DNA of 7,274 nucleotides from Anaerolineaceae bacterium. GTDB taxonomy: Bacteria > Chloroflexota > Anaerolineae > Anaerolineales > Anaerolineaceae. The stretch spans positions 1 to 7,274 of the forward strand of contig DPKV01000128.1 of NCBI GenBank assembly GCA_003542325.1, in the 5' to 3' direction. The position numbers were made by a program, and so were the translations under genes. Numbering within the stretch: the first letter of the stretch is position 1; each line of letters begins with the position of its first letter. The notes under the pieces are model-generated. The model ran no database searches and was not told the origin of the DNA. It was given only the letters and a program-made list of their open reading frames with translations. Shown one piece after another: positions 1 to 5,838 of this stretch.

Positions 1-106
1 CCTTGACGATCTGTGCCGGGACTTCCAATCGGGCTTGCAGGTTGGCCTTCAACCCGCCGCCAATGATACGGCCGATGTGGCTTTGCGAATGTAATTCCTT
101 AGACAT
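1..106 (-). CDS. herA: HerA-type DNA-translocating ATPase, N-terminal fragment (runs off window)
   Basis: Only the first 35 codons are in the window. The ATG is at 106-104 and the frame stays open to base 1. The peptide has the segment HIGRIIGGGLKANLQARL at residues 10-27. This resembles the start of the HAS-barrel that precedes the ATPase core in HerA/DUF87 proteins (an 'xIGRVxGGSL' type opening). The ATPase motifs would lie outside the window, so they cannot be checked. HerA is known as a hexameric DNA pump that works with the NurA nuclease, and a NurA gene lies in the same operon, which is the main support for the name. The start follows the fic stop by 32 bases and has only a weak GGAA-type ribosome binding site, so translation may depend on upstream genes. 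Alternative: another HAS-barrel ATPase of the same superfamily. Confidence 0.66.
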   Translation of the reverse strand, partial: MSKELHSQSHIGRIIGGGLKANLQARLEVPAQIVK

Positions 107-138
107 TTTTATTTTCCATATTTTCAATTCCGATCAGA

Positions 139-1533
139 TTATACATTTAGCCAATCCGAAACTATTTTTCCAAAAGAACTTTTAAACCATTTCCTAAGTT
201 GAAAGTCTGCTAATCGAAAATCTTTTACCGATGATGTTTCAAATGAATCAATTACTTGCCCATTACTTCCCATCAGTAACAATACACATAATTTGATTTC
301 ACCATCAACAATTTCTGAAACTTTTACATCAAGGATATAACGGTCCTTCTGATTAGGAAAGCGAATTTGAAAATTAAAAATTTTCACGTTTCCGATTATT
401 TGAGGTGTAGCCCCTAATGAAATGTTCGTAGAATTAGTATTTACCTGTCGATAGTTTTCGTTAAAATGTGAGATAAGGGAACCTGTTAAAAGCCCATCCT
501 TTTTAATTTTCTGTTCATATTGAGCCATAAGTTCATTAAGAGACTGCTTCCAGATTTCAGTTATCTTATTTGAGCGTTCTACTTCTTTCCTTAAGTTCTC
601 TACCTCTGATATGTATCCATTTACTCGTTCTTCAAAGTTAACATAAATTTCTTGATAATCTTGGTCTTGCGATTTTCGTAATACGTTGTAAAGTAAATCC
701 TTTTGTTTTTCAACCACTATTTCAATCAAATTTGTTAAATCACCTTTGTCAGATTCTTCCAAAGCTTTAATATAGATCGCTCTCTCGTCATCTTTTACAA
801 CGAATGGAAAATCACCTGTTTGTACTAAAACCAGCGAAGCCAATGCTCTCGCGACTCTTCCATTTCCATCCTGGAAGGGATGAATTTGGGTAAAACGATG
901 ATGTAAGAAAGCAGCTTCCACTTCCGGACTGACTTGTTTCTCCAAATGTTCTTGATGCAATGCCAGCAGGTGTTCCATCTCACTTTGAACTTGTTCGGGG
1001 GGACAGTATTCATGGATGGTTTCATCATCTTGCAACGGGTTATTTGGCCACTTTTTCCAGTCGCCTTTTAGTAATGGAATATTCACCCGCTTGCCATCTT
1101 CTGTGATGGCCTCGGTACTATCCTGATGGCGGGTAAACACCTGGTGCATTTGCCGAATGTAATGAAGAGTCAAAGAATTGCTCTGAGAGACATAATCCAT
1201 CAGCCCTTCAATCACTTCCTGTTGATCTTTCAACAATTCAGTCAATTGAAGTGGCCCCAGGTTGGTGCTATCCTGCGGAATCAACCTGGCACTGATGCCA
1301 TGCTGAATCAGGGTTTTCGTAATTCCTTTACTCAGGGTATATAGACCTTCAATTTTCCCGGTCTCGATCGCCCATTCACGTTTGATCTCAGTAAGGATCC
1401 TTTCTAAGACCTCATCGGATGTCTTTGTGCGAATTTCCTGCCATTCATTTTCCAAAGCCCGTAAATCCGGATCGGAATAGGTGTAGAGGCCCTCAGGAAT
1501 ATCCTCAATTGGTCGCCATTTGTATTCAGGCAT
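139..1533 (-). CDS. Fic-domain protein AMP-transferase with in-cis inhibitory motif (464 aa)
   Basis: Fic enzymes usually move AMP from ATP onto a hydroxyl of a target protein. The full active-site motif is present: HPFQDGNGRVAR at residues 218-229, with catalytic His218, Asp222, Asn224, Arg226 and Arg229. The N-terminal helix carries TGKIEG (58-63), which fits the (S/T)xxxE(G/N) inhibitory motif and makes this a class II Fic with self-inhibition; no separate antitoxin is expected. Residues 149-165 (VNIPLLKGDWKKWPNNP) match the substrate-docking flap. Residues 290-345 are rich in Glu, Lys and Asn and look helical, possibly coiled coil. The C-terminal part (about 350-464) has alternating beta-like segments that I do not recognise. 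The start is supported by a GAGGGA ribosome binding site just upstream. The gene sits 29 bases after the HAS-barrel gene and 32 before herA, and is notably AT-rich: 361-420 has 20 G+C of 60, against 40 of 60 at 1861-1920. The target protein is unknown. Confidence 0.93.
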   Translation of the reverse strand: MPEYKWRPIEDIPEGLYTYSDPDLRALENEWQEIRTKTSDEVLERILTEIKREWAIETGKIEGLYTLSKGITKTLIQHGISARLIPQDSTNLGPLQLTELLKDQQEVIEGLMDYVSQSNSLTLHYIRQMHQVFTRHQDSTEAITEDGKRVNIPLLKGDWKKWPNNPLQDDETIHEYCPPEQVQSEMEHLLALHQEHLEKQVSPEVEAAFLHHRFTQIHPFQDGNGRVARALASLVLVQTGDFPFVVKDDERAIYIKALEESDKGDLTNLIEIVVEKQKDLLYNVLRKSQDQDYQEIYVNFEERVNGYISEVENLRKEVERSNKITEIWKQSLNELMAQYEQKIKKDGLLTGSLISHFNENYRQVNTNSTNISLGATPQIIGNVKIFNFQIRFPNQKDRYILDVKVSEIVDGEIKLCVLLLMGSNGQVIDSFETSSVKDFRLADFQLRKWFKSSFGKIVSDWLNV

Positions 1534-1562
1534 TTTTCCCTCGCTTCCTTACCAACAAAGCG

Positions 1563-2159
1563 TCAAATCTCACTCGCCGCGGCCAGCACAGCCATCAGCC
1601 GCTGACGGTCATCCTTCAGCAGCGCGATCACCTCCTGCACGGCTTCGCCGAACCAGCCCTGATCGCCACCTGCTTCGTGCGCGGCCCGGGCCTGCCTCAG
1701 ATGCGCTGTCAGGAGTTCATCCGTGGGCAGCTTCGGGTCGCGCAGGATCTGGCGCAAATAGCCCAGCCGGCCCGCGCCGGTAAAGCGCACGACTTCCTCC
1801 GGCGTGCAGAGATAGATCACATCCAGACTCAGCGGCGGCCGGGGTGGCAGCAGGTGAGCGACCTGCCCGTTCTCTTCATAGCCCAGGGCCAGCACGCCGA
1901 TCTCCACCGGGACAGTGCGGTTCTCGCGGTTATCCCGAAGGACTTCCTCCGAGATGTTCTCGGCAGTGATCAACTGGCGGATCAGGCCGTCATCGTCAAT
2001 GTGGATATCATAGATCAGTCCGTAAACCTGGTACCCCTCTTCCAGCGGCACCCGTACCATGGCGCCAAAACTGGGCGCACCACTCTGCTGGACTTTGCAG
2101 CCCACCACAAACCCGGTCGTACCGGAGCGTAAAAGCCGTCCAATTTCTATCCCGCTCAT
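1563..2159 (-). CDS. HAS-barrel-like small protein of the nurA-herA operon (198 aa)
   Basis: I do not recognise a named gene. The N-terminal half (residues 1-115) opens with IEIGRLLRSGTTGFVV, continues with short beta-like segments, and has a 'YGLIYDI' strand. This resembles the small beta-barrel (HAS-barrel) at the start of HerA-type ATPases, here as a free-standing protein. The C-terminal half (about 118-198) is helical and ends in a long Ala/Leu-rich helix. There are no membrane segments or obvious catalytic motifs. A longer open frame reaches 2273, but the start at 2159 is preferred: its ATG overlaps the nurA stop in an ATGA arrangement, and a GAGG ribosome binding site precedes it. The overlap implies translational coupling to nurA. 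By position it may be an adaptor or regulator of the NurA-HerA complex; that role is inferred from context only. Confidence 0.78.
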   Translation of the reverse strand: MSGIEIGRLLRSGTTGFVVGCKVQQSGAPSFGAMVRVPLEEGYQVYGLIYDIHIDDDGLIRQLITAENISEEVLRDNRENRTVPVEIGVLALGYEENGQVAHLLPPRPPLSLDVIYLCTPEEVVRFTGAGRLGYLRQILRDPKLPTDELLTAHLRQARAAHEAGGDQGWFGEAVQEVIALLKDDRQRLMAVLAAASEI

Positions 2160-3346
2160 CTTTGATACCTCGTCTTTTTCATATCCATATCCTTCAGGAA
2201 TTGCTTGTTGGATAATTCGCCAACATCCAGTCCGTCTTCCAAAAATGCCTTGACAATCAACTCCTCCACCCACTGGTGCTCATCCAGCGAAATCAACGCT
2301 TCTTCGTGCGCCCGATGCAGCAGGTAGGGGTAGGGCCGGGAACCCATCATCTGAGTCTGGTCGAGCAGGGCGGCCTGGATCAGGGCAACCTTTTCCTTAT
2401 CCTTCGCCACCCAGGCCGGGACCTCCACCCTGGCGAGGTGAGGCCGGTCCGGTGCACCGACATTCAGATAGAAAAAATGCAACCGCAGTTCCGGCCTGAA
2501 GCTCAATGCCGTGCGGGAATAAACCTCAAAGATTGCCGATCGGTCGCCGGGATTCCCCAGCAGCGTTTCCATCAGGCGGATATCGCGCACACCCGATAAA
2601 TTTCGATCTGACTCTTTGTGATTATCACGCTCTTCCGCTGTATCCGATGGGATCATCGACAACATGCGGCCAACCAGGTTGTTCTGTGATTTATCAATAT
2701 ACCCCAGGAGGGTCAGCCCTTTCTGCCAAAACCCCGTCAGGATAGTCTCATACTCCACCACAAAGGATTCAAAGCCGCCCATAGCCTGTGGGTCGCGAAT
2801 CAGCTCAAGCGGGCCGTCCACCATGGCAATGGCAGGTGCGGGTAAATCATCAACAACTTCCAAAAGCAAGACACGTTCACGCAGGTCCCGTTTCATGGCG
2901 ACGCCGCCCTCAGAAAGCATCCCGCCTTCAGGTTGGAGGACCGTATCATAATCCAGTAAAGCACTCTCCGTAATTACTTTTGGAGTCTCACCTGACCCGC
3001 ACGCCATCGTGACCACGCCAACGTTGATCACGGAAAACGGCACCCGGGCGTGGTGGGAAGGGTTGATCTGTGAGCCGTCCGCAGCAGCCAGCGAAATCCG
3101 CTCAGGTAAGGAGCTAACCGGAATGACCGAATCCAGCGGCTCGTCCAGCGGCACGGCGCACCGCAGGCGCGGGTTGGTCTCGGCTTCATGGTTAACCATA
3201 AACTTAATCTCATCCAGCCGGTCCGCATACGCCAGCAAGCGCTCTTGCAGCGTTTCCAGGCGGCTCACCACACGCTGGTGATGCGCTTTGGCCTGGTGGG
3301 AAAAGGAGGCAAGTTTCTTCTGGATGTCGATCAGGTTGACGGGCAT
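2156..3346 (-). CDS. nurA: NurA-domain nuclease (396 aa)
   Basis: NurA proteins are Mn-dependent 5'-3' exonucleases and single-strand endonucleases that dimerise and dock onto the HerA ATPase hexamer to resect DNA ends. The expected motifs appear in order: AAADGSQ at residues 87-93 (metal-binding Asp90), MVDGPL at 175-180 (Asp177), LLGYIDKSQ at 213-221 (Asp218, Lys219), ARVEVPAW at 305-312, and RPYPYLLHRAHEEA at 337-350. Residues 8-50 form a helical, possibly coiled-coil segment. The length is typical for bacterial members. The start has a GGAG ribosome binding site a few bases upstream. It is the first gene of the leftward operon and overlaps the next gene by 4 bases. I see no convincing promoter in the 70 bases upstream. 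Function beyond nuclease activity (repair or phage defence) cannot be decided from sequence. Confidence 0.88.
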   Translation of the reverse strand: MPVNLIDIQKKLASFSHQAKAHHQRVVSRLETLQERLLAYADRLDEIKFMVNHEAETNPRLRCAVPLDEPLDSVIPVSSLPERISLAAADGSQINPSHHARVPFSVINVGVVTMACGSGETPKVITESALLDYDTVLQPEGGMLSEGGVAMKRDLRERVLLLEVVDDLPAPAIAMVDGPLELIRDPQAMGGFESFVVEYETILTGFWQKGLTLLGYIDKSQNNLVGRMLSMIPSDTAEERDNHKESDRNLSGVRDIRLMETLLGNPGDRSAIFEVYSRTALSFRPELRLHFFYLNVGAPDRPHLARVEVPAWVAKDKEKVALIQAALLDQTQMMGSRPYPYLLHRAHEEALISLDEHQWVEELIVKAFLEDGLDVGELSNKQFLKDMDMKKTRYQR

Positions 3347-3415
3347 AGCGCTCCAGTAATCAATGAATCTTATTTGTTACAAGTCGTGTCGACCAGTTAC
3401 AGAAAATAACAGTTT

Positions 3416-3546
3416 GTCATTGCGAGGAGGCTGCGATGCAGCCGACGTGGCAATCTCGGAAGAACTTTCCAATTACCATTAGTTATTTTATCCAATGCTT
3501 TATCGAGATCGCCACGTCGCACCCTGCGGGTGCTCCTCGCGATGAC
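3416..3546. repeat. 131-bp imperfect palindrome with nested stem-loops (interspersed-repeat-like)
   Basis: Two 43-base arms, 3416-3458 and 3504-3546, are inverted copies of each other and flank a 45-base AT-rich centre. Both arms start GTCATYGCGAGGAG and end GACGTGGCRATCTCG when read in the same direction. Between these ends each arm has a private hairpin: GGCTGC-GAT-GCAGCC in the left arm and GCACCC-TGC-GGGTGC in the right. The stem sequences differ but each pairs with itself. The 'GTCATTGCGAGGAG ... GCAATCTCG' type of sequence is familiar from interspersed palindromic repeats in many bacterial genomes. The element lies between the divergent nurA and rib operons. It could be a MITE-like or REP-like element, or it may fold in RNA; no transposase is present. 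Confidence 0.82.
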
Positions 3547-3735
3547 AAGGTTGTGTATCATTGCAATCAATCTCAGCAATCTCCCCTAATTATAACGACT
3601 GTTTGAACCACCAAGCAATCAAGTAAGGGATTAGGTTAAGTAATTACTCTGTTCGCGGTGTGAAGCAATCAGGGAAGTGCATTTCAGATAATGATTAAAT
3701 CCCTTAATTCACCATTCCCCACTCACCATGCCCTT
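3547..3735. other. AT-rich intergenic stretch without a recognisable gene
   Basis: No start codon with a ribosome binding site opens a plausible gene here on either strand. The only structure I see is a 9-bp perfect inverted repeat, TAAGGGATT at 3624-3632 and AATCCCTTA at 3698-3706. In a stretch of this size that could be chance. Confidence 0.6.
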
Positions 3736-3761
3736 CTTCCTCAGCAAGCTTCCTCAGCAAG
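3736..3761. repeat. 13-bp tandem duplication next to the rib promoter
   Basis: The unit CTTCCTCAGCAAG occurs twice with no gap, at 3736-3748 and 3749-3761. It ends three bases before the -35 box of the rib promoter. It could be a regulator half-site pair or a simple replication-slippage duplication; its position upstream of -35 fits either. Confidence 0.85.
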
Positions 3762-3764
3762 CAA

Positions 3765-3793
3765 TTGACAGCAGTCCATTCACCAGATATACT
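3765..3793 (+). promoter_or_regulatory. Sigma-70-type promoter of the riboflavin importer operon
   Basis: A perfect -35 box TTGACA (3765-3770) and a near-consensus -10 box TATACT (3788-3793) are separated by exactly 17 bases. Transcription would start around 3800, about 15 bases before the first paired base of the FMN riboswitch. That is the expected layout for a riboswitch leader. Confidence 0.85.
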
Positions 3794-3814
3794 TTTTAAT
3801 CAATACAGAATTAT

Positions 3815-3954
3815 AACCTTCGGGGCAGGGTGCGGGTCTCTGACCCAAATCCCGATCGGTGGTAATCCCGGAAACGGGTAAGCCCACGAGCATGAGAATG
3901 CATGAACCGGTTCGATTCCGGTGCCGGCGGTAACAGTCCGAATGAAAGAAGGTT
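3815..3954 (+). promoter_or_regulatory. FMN riboswitch aptamer (RFN element)
   Basis: The leader RNA binds flavin mononucleotide. P1 is AACCTTC (3815-3821) paired with GAAGGTT (3948-3954). The conserved RFN blocks appear in order: CGGGGCAGGGTG (3821-3832), ATCCCGATCGGTGGTAA (3849-3865), TAAGCCCACGAGC (3879-3891), GATTCCGGTGCCGGCGGTAA (3914-3933) and CAGTCCGAATGAAAGAAG (3934-3951). Local stems fit: CCCG-GAAA-CGGG (3867-3878) as the variable hairpin, GCAT-GAGA-ATGC (3890-3901), and ACCGG/CCGGT (3906-3922). The loop of P2 is enlarged by an extra hairpin, GGGTC-TCT-GACCC (3834-3846). It controls the transporter operon that begins 56 bases downstream. Confidence 0.95.
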
Positions 3955-3957
3955 CCC

Positions 3958-3972
3958 ACATCCCAAGGATGT
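3958..3972 (+). promoter_or_regulatory. Small hairpin in the riboswitch linker
   Basis: ACATCC (3958-3963) pairs perfectly with GGATGT (3967-3972) around a CAA loop. It lies between the aptamer and the sequestering hairpin and may help keep the two domains apart. There is no T-run after it, so it is not a terminator. Confidence 0.55.
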
Positions 3973-3978
3973 CCGCCC

Positions 3979-4005
3979 GTGCCCCGTAACCTATTACCGG
4001 GGCAC
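3979..4005 (+). promoter_or_regulatory. Riboswitch expression platform: ribosome-binding-site sequestering hairpin
   Basis: GTGCCCC (3979-3985) pairs with GGGGCAC (3999-4005). The inner GTAA/TTAC stem (3986-3989 with 3994-3997) closes a CCTA loop, with C3998 bulged. The GGGG at 3999-4002 is the only ribosome-binding-like sequence before the ATG at 4011 (8 bases away), so the hairpin would block translation. Only three T residues follow the stem, which argues against a transcription terminator. The left arm TGCCCCG (3980-3986) is also fully complementary to CGGGGCA (3821-3827) in the aptamer, giving a plausible alternative 'on' fold when FMN is absent. Confidence 0.75.
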
Positions 4006-4010
4006 TTTGT

Positions 4011-4820
4011 ATGTCACCTGAAACACAACCTCAATTAAAACGCCAGAAGCCAGGTTCATGGAAGCGGATCCTCTTCCTGGTCATTTCGCTTGCCACGGCG
4101 GTACTCCTTTGGGCCTTGCTGGTGCAACTGATCCAGCTTCCGGCCTTCATCCTTCCCGGGCCCGGTTTGGTCTGGCAGCGTTTCCTTAAATCACTCACCG
4201 ATGGGCAGCTCCTTTACCATGCCCTGGCGACCCTGTTGGAAGTGATCGCCGGGTTGTGCCTCGGCGGGTCGATCGCGTCCATCCTTGGGTATCTGCTGGC
4301 CAAGTCACCCGCCCTGGAAAAACTGATTTCCCCCTACCTCGTCGCCAGCCAATCCATCCCCACCGTCGCCATCGCCCCCCTGATCGTGATCTGGTTCGGG
4401 CCTGGCATTTTTTCCAAGGTCCTGATCAGCTCCCTGACCGTCTTTTTCCCGGTCCTGATCAACACCGTCGTCGGCCTGCGGGAAGTGCCGCAAGACCTGC
4501 GGGATTTGATGCGGTCCCTGAAGGCCACCCCGACCCAGACCTTCCTGAAGCTGGAAGTGCCGGCTGCTCTGCCGGTTTTCCTCGGCGGGCTGCGTGTTGG
4601 GGCCACCCTGTCCGTCATTGGTGCAGTGGTCGGTGAGTTTGTGGGCGCGGACCGCGGTCTGGGATTCCTGATCAACGTCGGTCGCGGGCAGTATGATACC
4701 GCCCTGGTCTTCGTGGCGGTGCTCACCTTGATTATCATGGCCATGTCTCTTTACAGCCTGGTCTTATTGTTTGAAACCCGCCTGTTGGCATGGCAATCCT
4801 GGCGGCAGGAATTGGAATAG
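4011..4820 (+). CDS. ribX: Riboflavin ABC importer, permease subunit (RibX-like, 269 aa)
   Basis: This is an inner-membrane permease of the nitrate/taurine/thiamine-precursor (SsuC/TauC/ThiX) family. About six hydrophobic segments are visible, near residues 19-41, 70-97, 105-128, 134-157, 186-211 and 230-256. The EAA loop that contacts the ATPase is at about 163-190 (LRDLMRSLKATPTQTFLKLE...). Length is normal for the family. The family alone does not give the substrate. Riboflavin is inferred from the FMN riboswitch directly upstream and from the known RibXY transporters of Chloroflexus relatives. The start ATG is 5 bases after the sequestering hairpin, so its translation is the likely control point. 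It is followed after 28 bases by the binding-protein gene. Confidence 0.85.
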   Translation: MSPETQPQLKRQKPGSWKRILFLVISLATAVLLWALLVQLIQLPAFILPGPGLVWQRFLKSLTDGQLLYHALATLLEVIAGLCLGGSIASILGYLLAKSPALEKLISPYLVASQSIPTVAIAPLIVIWFGPGIFSKVLISSLTVFFPVLINTVVGLREVPQDLRDLMRSLKATPTQTFLKLEVPAALPVFLGGLRVGATLSVIGAVVGEFVGADRGLGFLINVGRGQYDTALVFVAVLTLIIMAMSLYSLVLLFETRLLAWQSWRQELE

Positions 4821-4848
4821 TATAAAAAAGAAGTTGAAGGGAGAAGAA

Positions 4849-5838
4849 ATGCGTCAACACCAAACAAAACTTATCCTGATTGGGTTCATCCTGATTCTCA
4901 CCCTGGGGCTGTCGGCCTGTCAGACCACCCAGCCCACGGAAGAAGCGCTCGTTGCCACGCGATTGACACTCGGGTACATCCCCAATATCCAGTTTGCGCC
5001 CATCTATGTGGCGCTCGAAAAAGGCTATTTTGAGGATGCCGGGTTTGAGGTTACCCTTGAATATGGCAACGAAACGGATGCCGTCGCCCTGGTTGGCGCA
5101 GGGGAACAAACCTTCGCCATCGCCAGCGGCGAGCAGGTTCTCTTGGCCCGTGAGCAGGGCTTGCCCGTGGTCTATGTCGCCGCCTGGTACCAGGAATACC
5201 CGGTCGGCGTGGTTTCACTGGCGGAAGCCGGGATCACCACTCCCCAGGACCTGCCGGGCACCATCGTAGGAATTCCGGGCCTTTACGGCGCAAGTTACAT
5301 CGGTTTCAACGCCCTGTTGAACGCTGCAAACCTCAGCGAATCGAATATTGACCTGCGCTCCATCGGATATAACCAGGTTGAATCTCTGGTCACCGGCCAG
5401 GTGGAAGCAGCTGTGATCTACCTGGCGAATGAGCCCGTCGTCCTCCACTCGCAGGGAGAAGATGTGGATATCATCCGGGTGGCAGACTATTTGCATTTGG
5501 TCGCCAACGGCCTGGTAACCAACGAAAAGATGGTCAGCCGGCAGCCCGAAAAATTAAGGGCCTTTATCGCCGCCCTCACCCAGGGTATTGTTGATGCGGC
5601 GACCGACCCTGACGAAGCTTATCAGATCAGCATGGCCTATGTGGAAAACCTGGCCGACGCGGACGAAACCGTCCAGCGTGAGATCCTGGCGGAATCCATC
5701 AAACTCTGGCAGACCAATCAACCTGGTTACAGCGATCCCACCGGCTGGAAAAATATGCAGACCGTCCTGCTGGATATGGGTCTGCTGTTCCAATCCCTCG
5801 ATCTGGAGCAAGCCTTCACCAATGACTTCATCCCCTAA
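4849..5838 (+). CDS. ribY: Riboflavin ABC importer, substrate-binding lipoprotein (RibY-like, 329 aa)
   Basis: This captures the substrate outside the membrane and passes it to the permease. Residues 8-23 form a lipoprotein signal peptide ending in the lipobox LSAC, with Cys24 as the lipid anchor and the only cysteine in the protein. The mature part has the NMT1/ThiY/SsuA-type fold: RLTLGYIPNIQFAPIYVALEKG (about 38-59) followed by GYFEDAGFEVTL (59-70), and the hinge-like ANGLVTNEK (219-227). The CCCFC motif of ThiY/THI5-type HMP-binding proteins is absent, which argues against a thiamine-precursor ligand. An open frame extends upstream to 4771, but the start at 4849 is chosen because it gives the signal peptide and follows an AAGGGAG ribosome binding site. 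Its last 17 bases overlap the ATPase gene. The riboflavin assignment rests on the riboswitch and the gene order. Confidence 0.86.
   Translation: MRQHQTKLILIGFILILTLGLSACQTTQPTEEALVATRLTLGYIPNIQFAPIYVALEKGYFEDAGFEVTLEYGNETDAVALVGAGEQTFAIASGEQVLLAREQGLPVVYVAAWYQEYPVGVVSLAEAGITTPQDLPGTIVGIPGLYGASYIGFNALLNAANLSESNIDLRSIGYNQVESLVTGQVEAAVIYLANEPVVLHSQGEDVDIIRVADYLHLVANGLVTNEKMVSRQPEKLRAFIAALTQGIVDAATDPDEAYQISMAYVENLADADETVQREILAESIKLWQTNQPGYSDPTGWKNMQTVLLDMGLLFQSLDLEQAFTNDFIP

Noticed and set aside
1419..2132. Long plus-strand open frame (237 codons)
   Set aside because: It lies opposite two well-supported minus-strand genes, crosses their boundary, has no ribosome binding site, and its composition is that of an antisense shadow of GC-rich coding sequence.
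2160..2273. Upstream extension of the HAS-barrel gene to an ATG at 2273
   Set aside because: It would overlap nurA by over 100 bases and adds no barrel-like sequence. The start at 2159 has a ribosome binding site and an ATGA overlap with the nurA stop.
1..3346. Fic as a toxin with a separate antitoxin gene
   Set aside because: The inhibitory TGKIEG motif is inside the Fic protein and no small antitoxin-like gene lies next to it; the HAS-barrel protein has no such motif.
3347..3420. Promoter for the leftward nurA operon
   Set aside because: A TAAGAT-like -10 can be found on the minus strand at 3372-3367, but the matching -35 position has only about 3 of 6 consensus bases, so I do not call it.
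3397..3579. Minus-strand open frame over the palindrome
   Set aside because: It is created by the inverted repeat, is Arg-rich in the way typical of repeat shadows, and has no ribosome binding site.
3815..3954. TPP (thiamine) riboswitch, considered because the transporter family includes ThiXYZ
   Set aside because: The conserved blocks match the RFN element and not the TPP core. The binding protein also lacks the CCCFC motif.
3979..4010. Intrinsic terminator as the riboswitch output
   Set aside because: Only three T residues follow the stem, and the ATG is 5 bases away with its ribosome site inside the stem, so translational control fits better.
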